Shown piece after piece: positions 1-7,701 of a DNA stretch of 43,338 nt (position 1 is its first letter; each line of letters starts with the position of its first letter). The DNA comes from Candidatus Roizmanbacteria bacterium RIFCSPHIGHO2_12_FULL_37_23 (lineage in GTDB: Bacteria; Patescibacteriota; Microgenomatia; UBA1406; HO2-37-13b), in assembly GCA_001788095.1 (NCBI GenBank), contig MFZX01000043.1, positions 1 through 43,338 on the forward strand, in the 5' to 3' direction. Both the position numbers and the translations under genes were made by a program. The notes below the pieces were generated by a model. That model ran no database searches. It was given only the letters and a program-made list of their open reading frames with translations, and was not told the DNA's origin.

Positions 1-601
1 TCGAATATGCTCTCTTCATTCCTTCAGATGTTGGTGTATCTTTTTGTTCCTTTCCTGTTATTACAACAATATCAACGATGTTCCAATAATCATGCGGAAA
101 TATCGATTTTGCATATGATCCGTCACTCGTATTAGCATTGAGCCATTCAACAAATCCGTCAGGAATAGATCGACACGCTGATCCTGATCCCTGTCGAGCA
201 AGAATTGATAAATCTTTTTCTGATAAATCAAGATTTGCAGCTTTAGATGCAGCAAGTGAAAGAGCTGCAAAGCCTGATGCCGACGATGAAAGGCCTGTGC
301 TTTCTGGGAAATTATTCTTGGAAACTATTTGAGCTCTCTGCTGAAATTTTTTTAAGAGTCTAATTCTATCGAGATGTTTGAGAACTCTTTGTAAAGATCT
401 TTGTTTTGGTTCCTCACCGTTGTACAAAATTACGTCTTCTCCATAATCATCACTAAACTCCACGGTTGTTGTTGTAATAAGATTACTCAGATTCATTGAA
501 ATACTGCCATTAACAGGCAATCGTTCTTCTTCATGACCCTTTTTTTTACCCCAATATTTAATAAACGCTAAGTTTGATGGTGCTATTGCGGTTGCTTTCA
601 T
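1..601 (-). CDS. mvaD: Diphosphomevalonate decarboxylase, N-terminal ~200 residues (cut by window edge)
   Basis: Converts mevalonate diphosphate to isopentenyl diphosphate with ATP, the last step of the classical mevalonate pathway, in the cytosol. The visible part starts MKATAIAPSNLAFIKYWGKK, the family's N-terminal substrate/ATP region with the conserved Lys. It continues with a Ser-rich GHMP loop (ESTGLSSSASGFAAL, about residue 100) and the segment RQGSGSACRSIPDGFVEW, all hallmarks of this enzyme. The ATG at 601 lies 2 bp after the stop of the preceding kinase gene, so it is the last visible gene of the operon. The C-terminal third, including the catalytic Asp, lies beyond position 1, so decarboxylase and phosphomevalonate-decarboxylase variants cannot be fully separated. 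Confidence 0.93.
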   Translation of the reverse strand, partial: MKATAIAPSNLAFIKYWGKKKGHEEERLPVNGSISMNLSNLITTTTVEFSDDYGEDVILYNGEEPKQRSLQRVLKHLDRIRLLKKFQQRAQIVSKNNFPESTGLSSSASGFAALSLAASKAANLDLSEKDLSILARQGSGSACRSIPDGFVEWLNANTSDGSYAKSIFPHDYWNIVDIVVITGKEQKDTPTSEGMKRAYS

Positions 602-603
602 AA

Positions 604-1536
604 TTAGTTATGAGATATAACCCCTTCAATACCTGTCTCAACTTTAATAACCTCGCCTCCAGCTTCTTCGATTGCTTTCTCGACAGATTTTCTATTACTT
701 TCTGACGTAAGTGCAATCATGATATCTCCTCCTCCTGCGCCAGATAGTTTTGCACCAAAAGATCCAGCCCTTATGGATGCGTTAACTAAATTATCGAGTC
801 TTCCTGTACTTACTCCTAATTCCTTAAGAACGAAATGATCTTCTATCATCAACTTACCGAATTCTTTCAAATTATTATTTTCTAATTCTCTTCTACCTTT
901 ATTAACAAGCTGAGTAATATGTTTAAATAGATTGTCAATCTTTTTCTTTTCTCGTTGATATTTCTTAGCAACGTTTTTTATAATTTTTGCGGTATTTGCT
1001 TTTTCTCGCGTATAACCAACAACAAGTGGTAATGTACCGATTTTTATATGATCAATAACTTCCCCACCTCTTACATAATAAAGTGTACCGCCAAATGTTG
1101 CTGCAGCAGTATCAAATCCAGATCCAACACGTTGTACAGAAAGCACTACTTTATAACTTATGTCGAAAATTTCTCTTTGGGAAAGCGAAAGATTCCATAA
1201 TGTATTTAAGGCAGCACATGTAGCAACAGTAACAGCAGAAGACGATCCAAGACCAATACCATTAGAAAAATCACCATTCGTTCTAACTTTAACAAAAGTT
1301 CTGATTCCGAATTTCTTTTTCATATGATGTATCGTTTCGAGCACAAATCGAGGATTTTTAGCTTGAGGTGCATCAACAATATCATTTGGGCTATCTATAT
1401 GCTCTACATATGCATGAACACGCTTATTTACCGCTGTAACAATACATGGATGACCATAAACTACAGCGTGCTCACCTAAGAGCATTAACTTACCCGGTGC
1501 TGATACTTTGATTAAGTTTTCTGTACTCCTTTCCAT
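604..1536 (-). CDS. GHMP kinase, probable phosphomevalonate kinase (mevalonate kinase-like)
   Basis: A 310-residue ATP-dependent GHMP kinase. Visible motifs: KVSAPGKLMLLGEHAVVYG near residue 10 (motif 1), GLGSSSAVTVATCAAL near 96 (ATP loop), GSGFDTAAATFGGTLYY near 138 and KLSGAGGGD near 263 (motif 3). Motif 1 is mevalonate kinase-like, while GSGFDTAAATFGG is closer to what I expect in phosphomevalonate kinases. It sits between a second mevalonate kinase-like gene and mvaD, which is the order of the pathway, and no other phosphomevalonate kinase is visible. I infer that it phosphorylates mevalonate 5-phosphate. It could instead be the true mevalonate kinase. Its start overlaps the previous gene by 25 bp, which suggests translational coupling. 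Confidence 0.8.
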   Translation of the reverse strand: MERSTENLIKVSAPGKLMLLGEHAVVYGHPCIVTAVNKRVHAYVEHIDSPNDIVDAPQAKNPRFVLETIHHMKKKFGIRTFVKVRTNGDFSNGIGLGSSSAVTVATCAALNTLWNLSLSQREIFDISYKVVLSVQRVGSGFDTAAATFGGTLYYVRGGEVIDHIKIGTLPLVVGYTREKANTAKIIKNVAKKYQREKKKIDNLFKHITQLVNKGRRELENNNLKEFGKLMIEDHFVLKELGVSTGRLDNLVNASIRAGSFGAKLSGAGGGDIMIALTSESNRKSVEKAIEEAGGEVIKVETGIEGVISHN

Positions 1537-2447
1537 GACTGTTTGAATTTTATGATGTTGATCTTTTTGTATTTACAATATTTTTTCAGTCCATCGACAT
1601 CGTCGGCGAGAAACAAAAGATAACCAGATCCGGTCTTTTTACCACCAGCTCCAGTGATTTTTCCAAAACCATATTTTGATAACTCTTGTAATAGATTTTT
1701 TGTTGAAACAGATACAATTCCAATTTTTTCTAATAAATTCTCATTGTTCTTGATTTGTTGTGCAAACAATTGAACATCTTCCTTTACTAAGCTAATTACT
1801 AATCTCTTGGTAGTTTTTTCAATTTTGTTAAAGATTTCTTCTGCTGATTTTGGGTACTTGTTATAGTATTTTCCTACCAAGTCAACCATTTCGCCTGTTG
1901 TCTCTATGGGTTTACCCGAATCAATAAGGTAAAGTTTCTCCTCAATTTTTTTAGGAATTTTGAAGGCTAATTTATAGATACCTTTTAAGAATTCAAATTC
2001 CTTTCGGAAATAAACAAGTCCACCAAAAGTAGATGTTGTTGAGTCAACACCTGAAGGATTTTTATGAAAAGCTTTCTCGACTTTATAAGCGAGGTTATTA
2101 ATAAGTTCTATTGGGTGTGATTTTCCTGTATAAAAATCTAGAAAAGCTGCTGTTCCGGCAGCTGAGAAAGCCGCTGAAGAGCCAAGACCTCGCGCAATGG
2201 GGATGTCGGACTTGATGGTATAATCGATTTGAGAATTGAAATTTGAGAGATGAGAATTTTCGATAAGGTATTTTCTCACTACATCTACGATTCTTGCAAC
2301 GTTTTTATCTTTTCTCTTATTTTCTCCTTCTCCTACAGCAAAGACTAATCGCAAATCTATTGCAGAAACAATCGCTGGCTTCCCATACACAACGACATGT
2401 TCCCCTGAGAGAATTACCTTTGCTGGTGCTGAATAAGATATTGACAT
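1512..2447 (-). CDS. mvk: Mevalonate kinase (GHMP family)
   Basis: Phosphorylates mevalonate at the 5-hydroxyl using ATP. The 311-residue protein has motif 1 YSAPAKVILSGEHVVVYG at residues 5-22, the ATP loop GLGSSAAFSAAGTAA near residue 90, and PSGVDSTTSTFGGLVYF near 131, which carries the expected catalytic Asp. The C-terminal glycine motif is unusual: ITGAGGKKTGSGYLLF instead of the common GAGGGGC form. It follows the DUF35 gene by 12 bp and overlaps the next kinase by 25 bp. Assignment of this copy, rather than its neighbour, to mevalonate is from the Asp-containing motif and gene order. Kinase family membership is secure; the substrate is inferred. Confidence 0.82.
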   Translation of the reverse strand: MSISYSAPAKVILSGEHVVVYGKPAIVSAIDLRLVFAVGEGENKRKDKNVARIVDVVRKYLIENSHLSNFNSQIDYTIKSDIPIARGLGSSAAFSAAGTAAFLDFYTGKSHPIELINNLAYKVEKAFHKNPSGVDSTTSTFGGLVYFRKEFEFLKGIYKLAFKIPKKIEEKLYLIDSGKPIETTGEMVDLVGKYYNKYPKSAEEIFNKIEKTTKRLVISLVKEDVQLFAQQIKNNENLLEKIGIVSVSTKNLLQELSKYGFGKITGAGGKKTGSGYLLFLADDVDGLKKYCKYKKINIIKFKQSWKGVQKT

Positions 2448-2459
2448 TACTGAATTGAT

Positions 2460-2765
2460 TCAACTTGCTGGTCTAAATTTAATTCCGTAAGCAATCACCC
2501 CATCCTCTGATGGCTTATGAACCTTTCTTAATATTGAGACAACTTCCTTACCTGTTGTAAGATCGCTCTCGTTATATTCAACTAATTGTCCACATATACG
2601 TTGCTTATTTTCTAGTTGTACCAATATCACTGGGAAAGGTGCCTGATCTTTATGCTTATGTCCAGGCACAGAAATAACTGTCCACGTGATAATTTTTCCT
2701 TTCATCCCTAATAATTTTCTTAATGTTTTTTGTCTTCTCCAAACTTTGACAGGACTCGTTTTCAT
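2460..2765 (-). CDS. DUF35 OB-fold protein lacking the zinc ribbon, thiolase/HMG-CoA synthase partner
   Basis: In archaea a DUF35 protein bridges acetoacetyl-CoA thiolase and HMG-CoA synthase in one complex and helps pass acetoacetyl-CoA between them. This 101-residue protein keeps the OB-fold pattern: GKIITWTVISVPGHKHKDQAP near residues 24-44, a central ICGQLVEYNESDL, and the C-terminal IAYGIKFRPAS. Normal members are about 130 residues, with a four-Cys zinc ribbon between the N-terminal helix and the OB fold. Here the helix (WRRQKTLRKLLGMKG) runs straight into the OB fold and only one Cys remains. Reading upstream in frame reaches a TAG four codons past the ATG, so the ribbon is not simply mis-started. 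It lies 4 bp after the thiolase gene. Confidence 0.88.
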   Translation of the reverse strand: MKTSPVKVWRRQKTLRKLLGMKGKIITWTVISVPGHKHKDQAPFPVILVQLENKQRICGQLVEYNESDLTTGKEVVSILRKVHKPSEDGVIAYGIKFRPAS

Positions 2766-2769
2766 AAGC

Positions 2770-3921
2770 TCAATTTCCTAATATCGTAACTACTGCTGTT
2801 CCACCCGAACCCCCTACGTTATGTGCCAGGCCATATCTCGATTTCTTCACTTGTCTTTTACCAGCACGGCCAGTAAGCTGTAGATAAACTTCCCCTATCT
2901 GTTTAACTCCAGTCGCACCTACAGGATGGCCTGCTGCTTTCAATCCCCCGGACGTATTTACAATAAACCCATTACCATTACCATGCATCGTTTCATATTC
3001 TTTAATCCTTTTACCTGCTGTTCCTTTTTTCCAAAAACCAAGATCCTCCATAGCTAAAAGCTCTGCAATGGAAAAACAATCATGAAGCTCTGCAACTGAA
3101 ATATCTTTTCGATCTATTTTTGCTTGGTCAAAAGCTTTATCCGCAGCTATTTTCGTTGCCAAAAGTTCATCAAGTCTTTTTCTTGATTTAAGAGAAATAG
3201 AATCAGTAGCAACTTCTGATGATAAAATCTTCGCAACGTATTTCGCTTGTGCTACAAGTTGATGATTAGAAGATATTATTAGAGCTGAAGCCCCATCAGA
3301 TATTGGCGAAGAGTCTAATACTTTTAACGGGCTTGCAACATAAGGACTTTTTAATACATCTTCAATCGTTATTTGCTTTCTAAAATGAGCATACTCATTA
3401 AGAAAACCATGATAATGATTTTTAACAGAGACATACGCAAGATCTTCTTCTGTATAACCATACGTTTCCATATATACCCGGGCAAGCATTGCATAAAGCC
3501 CGGGAAATGTTAAACCCACTTCTTGTTCGTCCCCTGAAGCTGCTGCAGAAAGTCCAGAAATAGTAACGTCGGGTGGAAAATCTGTCATTTTCTCAGCACC
3601 AACGACAATAACAGTATGAGCTTTACCAGCGGTAATATAATTAACCGCCATGTTAAATGCAATACCACCAGAAGCACATGCTGATTCAACATGAAATACT
3701 GGAATGTGAGTATCGAGAATTTCTGCTACTTTTGCTCCTGAGTGAAGATTATTTTCCAATACACCACCGAGCATATTGCCTATAAAAATAGCGTCACAAT
3801 GTTCTTTCTCCAGTTTAGCATCTTTTAATACGCCCCTGATTACTTCTCCAACAAGATCGTATAATGATTTGTTCCAAAGTTCTCCAAATTTTGTTGTATG
3901 ATAACCAATTACTGAAATCAT
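2770..3921 (-). CDS. Acetyl-CoA C-acetyltransferase, archaeal/SCP2-type thiolase
   Basis: Condenses two acetyl-CoA to acetoacetyl-CoA, the first committed input of the mevalonate pathway. From the ATG at 3921 the protein has 383 residues. It has the nucleophile Cys in VESACASGGIAF (about residue 82), the HDCFS segment with its His near 282, GHPVGATG near 330 and the C-terminal HNVGGSGGTAVV typical of this subgroup. A TTG at 3936 would add five residues and overlap the synthase stop. I prefer the ATG because archaeal homologues begin close to the VIGYHTTKFGELW motif. It is flanked by HMG-CoA synthase and DUF35, which matches the archaeal three-protein complex. Confidence 0.93.
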   Translation of the reverse strand: MISVIGYHTTKFGELWNKSLYDLVGEVIRGVLKDAKLEKEHCDAIFIGNMLGGVLENNLHSGAKVAEILDTHIPVFHVESACASGGIAFNMAVNYITAGKAHTVIVVGAEKMTDFPPDVTISGLSAAASGDEQEVGLTFPGLYAMLARVYMETYGYTEEDLAYVSVKNHYHGFLNEYAHFRKQITIEDVLKSPYVASPLKVLDSSPISDGASALIISSNHQLVAQAKYVAKILSSEVATDSISLKSRKRLDELLATKIAADKAFDQAKIDRKDISVAELHDCFSIAELLAMEDLGFWKKGTAGKRIKEYETMHGNGNGFIVNTSGGLKAAGHPVGATGVKQIGEVYLQLTGRAGKRQVKKSRYGLAHNVGGSGGTAVVTILGN

Positions 3922-3932
3922 AAATATTAAAT

Positions 3933-4952
3933 TCAATCACCCATTAATCTTAAATATTTCTGATAATCCACATATTGTTTCACATCAATAGTTTCGGAAA
4001 AATTCTTTCTTCTTTTCTCAATTTCTTTCGTTACCCTAAATACAAAAGCATCAGATCCTGCACCTGACCCATACGATGCTAATAGTATTAAATCGCCTGG
4101 TTGTGATTTGTCTAGTACAGCACAAAGTCCAATAAGAGAACAGGCAGAATATGCATTACCTAATTTTCTAACAATGAGTGAATCTTCTATCTGTTCCTTT
4201 GAGAACCCGAGTTCTAGTGCACAGCGAATAGGAAATTTCCCATTAGGCATATGAAAAATGATTCTCGAAAAATCTTGAGGTTTTCTTTTTGTTTTCTTAA
4301 GTAAAGCTTTTACTGCTCCATGAACATGAAAAAAATATGCAGGTTCGCCAGTAAAACGACCTGCGTGAGATGGAAATTTATTACCATGTCGTCTCCAAAA
4401 GTCAGGTGTATCTGATGAAAATGAGGAGGAATCTATATATTCTAAAAGAACATCTTTTTTTCCAAGAATGAACGACGCTGCAGCTGAAGCTGCTGAATAC
4501 TCAAGAGCATCTCCAGGCTTCCCTGTTGCTTTATCTGAACCAGAAACGAGAACGTATTCACAAAATCCGGCTTTAACGAGTGCAAAAGAAGATATTAAAA
4601 CACCAGTTGCAGCTTTACATGCAAACTGCGTGTCATATGCAAGATAATTATTACCAATATCAAGATAATCAGCAAGAATTGTTGAGGTGGGATTTACTAC
4701 ATATGGATGGCTTTCTGAACCAATAAAAACACCAGATATTTTTGTTTTATCAAAAATATTATCAGCAAGTGCCATCGTTGCAGATTGATATGACATAGTT
4801 AGAGTATCTTCATCAATCCCTCCAATTGCTTTTTCATAGATATTAAGAGATCCTATAATACTTTCTGGATTTTTTCCCCAGTAACGTGCAATATCTTCTG
4901 TTTTTATTCGATAACGTGGAATATAAAATCCGTATGAAACTATACCGAGCAT
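3933..4952 (-). CDS. Hydroxymethylglutaryl-CoA synthase (archaeal type)
   Basis: Adds acetyl-CoA to acetoacetyl-CoA to give HMG-CoA. The 339-residue length fits the archaeal type, shorter than eukaryotic or Gram-positive enzymes. By position the catalytic residues are Glu80 (GSESHPY), Cys112 (QFACKAATG) and His234 (IFHMPNGKFP). Other fingerprints are GDALEYSAASAAA near 147 and the C-terminal LLASYGSGAGSDAF. The thiolase gene begins 11 bp after its TGA. No Shine-Dalgarno sequence precedes its ATG (AAATATATG), and the 34 bp gap to the reductase gene suggests cotranscription. Confidence 0.94.
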   Translation of the reverse strand: MLGIVSYGFYIPRYRIKTEDIARYWGKNPESIIGSLNIYEKAIGGIDEDTLTMSYQSATMALADNIFDKTKISGVFIGSESHPYVVNPTSTILADYLDIGNNYLAYDTQFACKAATGVLISSFALVKAGFCEYVLVSGSDKATGKPGDALEYSAASAAASFILGKKDVLLEYIDSSSFSSDTPDFWRRHGNKFPSHAGRFTGEPAYFFHVHGAVKALLKKTKRKPQDFSRIIFHMPNGKFPIRCALELGFSKEQIEDSLIVRKLGNAYSACSLIGLCAVLDKSQPGDLILLASYGSGAGSDAFVFRVTKEIEKRRKNFSETIDVKQYVDYQKYLRLMGD

Positions 4953-4986
4953 ATATTTAATTCTTAATTTCTAATTCTTAATTTTA

Positions 4987-6111
4987 TTATCTTCCTAGTT
5001 GTCTGTGGGCCTTTCCTAGTGTTCCTTCAGTTTCAGATGCTAACAATGAAATTTCACCTGCTAAAACTGCACCGCTCAATATTTCTACGAATTCTTCAGA
5101 ACTCTTTACTCCAGTTAATTTCAATGCTTCATTCTGAGTTTTTAAACCAGTTCCACCTCCAACAATCCCCGCTAATACTGCTGGAAGATAAATGCTTGCG
5201 TATAAATCTCCATTGGGTAGTACTTTTGTCGTTGTTATCCCCATGCTTCCTTCTACGACATGGGCCGCATCCTGACCTGTTGCTAAATAAACGGCAGCAA
5301 TGATATTTGCAAAATGAGCGTTAAATCCAAGGGAGCCACTCATCGCCGAGCCAATCATGCATTTGGAGAGCCATACATCGAATACATGTTCTGCGTCCAC
5401 TTTGAGAGTGTTTTTAAGAACATCCTTTTTTAATACGATCTCTGCCCAAACTTTAAATCCTCTATTATCAATAAAGTTAAGCCAGGCTGGTTTTTTATCA
5501 ATATCAAAATTGCCGGCAACAGACAGACATTTAAGTCCGGTTTCTTTTTCAATTAATCGTACGATCTTCTCAGTAGCAAAGGTTGCCATATTCATACCCA
5601 TGGCGTTTGCCGTGTCGTAATAAAAACGAACAAATACATATCTCCCTACACTTTTAATCATCATCTTTTTATACTTGAGATGGTTTGAAGTAGATTCTGC
5701 TGTTTCAACAACTTTTTCTTCGTTCTTGTGAAGCCACTTAAAAAGCTTTCTATTTCCAGCTATAGACTCGACATCAAATACTGGACCTCTTGTTGTTCCT
5801 ATTCTATAAGCAAAAACATTTGCTCCTCCACTCTCTCTAATCGCTTTACTTCCTCTATTAACAGAGGCAACAAGAGCTCCTTCTGTTGTTGCAAGTGGAA
5901 TATAAAATTCTCCATTGATATATTCTCCTTTAAGTTTCATAGGACCTGCAGCACCAAGCGGAAGAGTAATAGCTCCGATTAAATTTTCGCAATGTACGTT
6001 TTTTTCCTCATCAATAAAACTGTTCCCAATATTTTTCAGAGATATATTCATGAGTTTTTCAAGATATTCTTGTCGATCTTTATAGTTTTTGAATTCTGAA
6101 AGTTTCTTCAT
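4987..6111 (-). CDS. hmgA: Hydroxymethylglutaryl-CoA reductase, class I-like
   Basis: Reduces HMG-CoA to mevalonate with NAD(P)H in two hydride steps. The 374-residue soluble protein has ENLIGAITLPLGAAGP (42-57), ATTEG with catalytic Glu77, Lys206 in DIDKKPAWLNF, Asp281 in TGQDAA and His369 in LGKAHRQLGR near the C-terminus. All four expected catalytic residues are present. The dinucleotide-binding motif normally written DAMGMN reads NAMGMN (Asn169), a substitution in a highly conserved position. It lacks membrane segments, as in archaea. It is 3 bp from the upstream Yip1-like gene and 34 bp before HMG-CoA synthase, in the same operon. Confidence 0.95.
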   Translation of the reverse strand: MKKLSEFKNYKDRQEYLEKLMNISLKNIGNSFIDEEKNVHCENLIGAITLPLGAAGPMKLKGEYINGEFYIPLATTEGALVASVNRGSKAIRESGGANVFAYRIGTTRGPVFDVESIAGNRKLFKWLHKNEEKVVETAESTSNHLKYKKMMIKSVGRYVFVRFYYDTANAMGMNMATFATEKIVRLIEKETGLKCLSVAGNFDIDKKPAWLNFIDNRGFKVWAEIVLKKDVLKNTLKVDAEHVFDVWLSKCMIGSAMSGSLGFNAHFANIIAAVYLATGQDAAHVVEGSMGITTTKVLPNGDLYASIYLPAVLAGIVGGGTGLKTQNEALKLTGVKSSEEFVEILSGAVLAGEISLLASETEGTLGKAHRQLGR

Positions 6112-6114
6112 TTT

Positions 6115-6753
6115 TTATATAAATGGAATTCTAAAAATTTTTAATTGATACATCATATATGAATATGGAATAAACCAAACGAAATACAACGCGATTAACC
6201 CCATAGTTGCAAAAAATTGGGTCTTAAAAGTAAAACGTATAGATAAATAAAGCAATATAAACCTCCATAAAAGGAGGGTTATAGAGTAAGCCGTAAATAC
6301 GAAGCTAAATAATTGGCCCAAAAACGATATTGTTCTCGGGGGTGGTAAAATCAAAAAAAGTGTAGAGGTAGCGATAAACCATAATAACGTTGGGATCATC
6401 GAATATGCAAATAGAAACATTAGCTTCTTAAATTCAACTGTTTTTATAGATAATGTTTTTCCAAGAACATAAAAAAAACTTGTTGAAAGAATAAAAGTAA
6501 TAATGAACATAATAAAAGATGCGAGAGAAGATTTCGAAATAATAAAAGGGTGTAGTGTTTGAGCTCGAATCACATTAGCATAAACAAAATAAGCATAAAT
6601 GAAAACAAATAGAATGAGAATTTGCATATAATCTTTCTCGCGAGCAATTTTTCGCATAGTTGCATATGGGGCGAGTATTAATCGAGATATATAGTTTGTT
6701 ATCAAAACTAGAGAAGCAATAGATGATGTCAGAATGTTTGTTATTGGATTCAT
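6115..6753 (-). CDS. Yip1-like polytopic membrane protein
   Basis: A 212-residue membrane protein with about five hydrophobic helices (roughly residues 45-65, 77-100, 110-135, 140-170 and 180-203). The N-terminal amphipathic stretch, TRI-like PYATMRKIAREKDY motif and helix spacing resemble the Yip1/YIPF superfamily, but no catalytic motif is visible. It is placed 3 bp from both the upstream one-TM gene and the downstream reductase gene, so it is part of the sigma-led mevalonate operon. A membrane role linked to isoprenoid or envelope status is conceivable but not shown. Family call is tentative; being a real gene is well supported by spacing and hydrophobic pattern. Confidence 0.75.
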   Translation of the reverse strand: MNPITNILTSSIASLVLITNYISRLILAPYATMRKIAREKDYMQILILFVFIYAYFVYANVIRAQTLHPFIISKSSLASFIMFIITFILSTSFFYVLGKTLSIKTVEFKKLMFLFAYSMIPTLLWFIATSTLFLILPPPRTISFLGQLFSFVFTAYSITLLLWRFILLYLSIRFTFKTQFFATMGLIALYFVWFIPYSYMMYQLKIFRIPFI

Positions 6754-6756
6754 ATG

Positions 6757-6993
6757 CTAAAAACCGTGCTGTAAGAGTGACACTAATCGGACGATGAAAA
6801 TACCGAATACAAGATATAAAATAACTGTTATGAAGAGAGATAAAGGAATAAAAATTTTGAAGGGAAAAAATTTAAGTTGACCACTGATTGTTTTAAAAAT
6901 CTGAGTGAGATGTGTAAAACCAAGATTATTTGGACTTAGAGAATATACTTCATCGTAGCGTTCCTTCAAATGTGAATAAACCTTGTCTTTCAT
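6757..6993 (-). CDS. Small single-TM protein, candidate membrane anti-sigma factor
   Basis: From the ATG at 6993 this encodes 78 residues: a charged, helical cytosolic part of about 45 residues (MKDKVYSHLKERYDEV...), then one strongly hydrophobic segment FKIFIPLSLFITVILYLVFG, ending in a short tail. It overlaps the 3' end of the sigma gene by 44 bp, which implies coupled translation. Overlap with an ECF sigma gene plus a single TM segment is the usual setting of membrane anti-sigma factors. No zinc-binding anti-sigma motif is present and I do not recognise a family, so the role is inferred from context only. A TTG at 7011 is a less likely start. Confidence 0.7.
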   Translation of the reverse strand: MKDKVYSHLKERYDEVYSLSPNNLGFTHLTQIFKTISGQLKFFPFKIFIPLSLFITVILYLVFGIFIVRLVSLLQHGF

Positions 6994-7534
6994 ATGAAGA
7001 GTATTTTTCAATAAAAGCCTTCCTGGCTCTAAACAGAAGGCTTTCGGTTGCCTTAAATGGAAGCTTAACTTTCTCTGAAATTTCGGCGACTTTATAACCC
7101 TCTTTATACTTTAGTCTCAGGACGAGGGCATAATCATTTGGAAGTTTACTAAGTATCATTTCGATTTTATGGGCAATATGTTTTTTATCAAGATCATCTT
7201 TAAGAAAAACAATTGCGAGTGAGTCAACTATATGACTTGGCAAATGTGAGAACAAAATTTTCTTTACTCGTTTTTTACGTATCTTGTCAATCGCTTTTCG
7301 CTTTGCAATAGAATATAAAAAAGTCTTAAGAGAAGCCTGTCCTTTAAAGCTACGGAGAGCCTCAATAAAAGCTATAAAAGAATCTTGAAACACTTCTTCA
7401 GCATCTTGATATTCTAATTGTCTTAGAAGATATTCCATTAATGCATTTTTGTGTTCAAGATAAAACTCTCGAAGAGCTAATTCGTCTTTCTGTAAAAGTC
7501 TTTCCAAAACAGCCTTGTCTTTGTTTGAAAGCAT
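6950..7534 (-). CDS. ECF-type RNA polymerase sigma factor
   Basis: A 194-residue sigma-70 family factor of the extracytoplasmic-function type, with only regions 2 and 4. Region 2 includes LEYQDAEEVFQDSFIAFIEALRSFKG and SLKTFLYSIAKRKAIDKIRKK. Region 4 includes LPNDYALVLRLKYKEGYKVAEI and the DNA-reading helix LPFKATESLLFRARKAF. The ATG at 7534 is preferred over TTG at 7558, because TACAAT (minus strand, 7548-7543) ends 8 nt upstream and would fall inside a longer gene. It is the first gene of the run leading into the mevalonate pathway. Whether it controls its own operon or other genes is unknown. Confidence 0.9.
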   Translation of the reverse strand: MLSNKDKAVLERLLQKDELALREFYLEHKNALMEYLLRQLEYQDAEEVFQDSFIAFIEALRSFKGQASLKTFLYSIAKRKAIDKIRKKRVKKILFSHLPSHIVDSLAIVFLKDDLDKKHIAHKIEMILSKLPNDYALVLRLKYKEGYKVAEISEKVKLPFKATESLLFRARKAFIEKYSSYERQGLFTFEGTLR

Positions 7535-7542
7535 AGGTACAA

Positions 7543-7548
7543 ATTGTA
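7543..7548 (-). promoter_or_regulatory. -10 box of the sigma/mevalonate operon
   Basis: TACAAT on the minus strand ends 8 nt before the sigma ATG at 7534. No convincing -35 hexamer lies 16-18 bp upstream. If used, the transcript would be leaderless or nearly so. Confidence 0.45.
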
Positions 7549-7596
7549 ATCTATTCAACTGACCTTTTCAACGTAAGTAGCATTCAAGAATATTTC

Positions 7597-7626
7597 TTGA
7601 CTTTTCTATCCAAATACAATTAGAAT
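7597..7626 (+). promoter_or_regulatory. Sigma-70 promoter for the DUF378 gene
   Basis: TTGACT at 7597-7602 and TAGAAT at 7621-7626 are 18 bp apart. This predicts a start near 7633 and a leader of about 70 nt that includes a strong ribosome-binding site. Confidence 0.5.
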
Positions 7627-7680
7627 CTATTAAGAAGTTAAACGCATAGAATAGTTTTTTCTAAACTTATTGACTTATAA

Positions 7681-7692
7681 GGAAAGGGGGTG
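7681..7692 (+). promoter_or_regulatory. Strong Shine-Dalgarno site deciding the DUF378 start
   Basis: GGAAAGGGGGTGAT pairs almost fully with the 3' end of 16S rRNA. It overlaps a GTG at 7690 and sits 9-10 nt before the ATG at 7702, so the ATG is the start. Confidence 0.8.
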
Positions 7693-7701
7693 ATAGAAGA
7701 T

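Noticed and set aside
138-332. 64-codon plus-strand open frame
   Set aside because: It lies opposite the clearly coding mvaD N-terminus and has no family resemblance.
3921-3936. TTG start of thiolase at 3936
   Set aside because: It adds five non-family residues and overlaps the synthase stop; ATG 3921 fits homologues.
1-6111. Archaeal origin of the whole fragment
   Set aside because: Bacterial -10/-35 boxes, ECF sigma and MsrB/YggT/DUF378 genes point to a bacterium; only single modules are archaeal-like.
7690-7701. GTG start of the DUF378 gene
   Set aside because: The GTG is part of the Shine-Dalgarno sequence itself.
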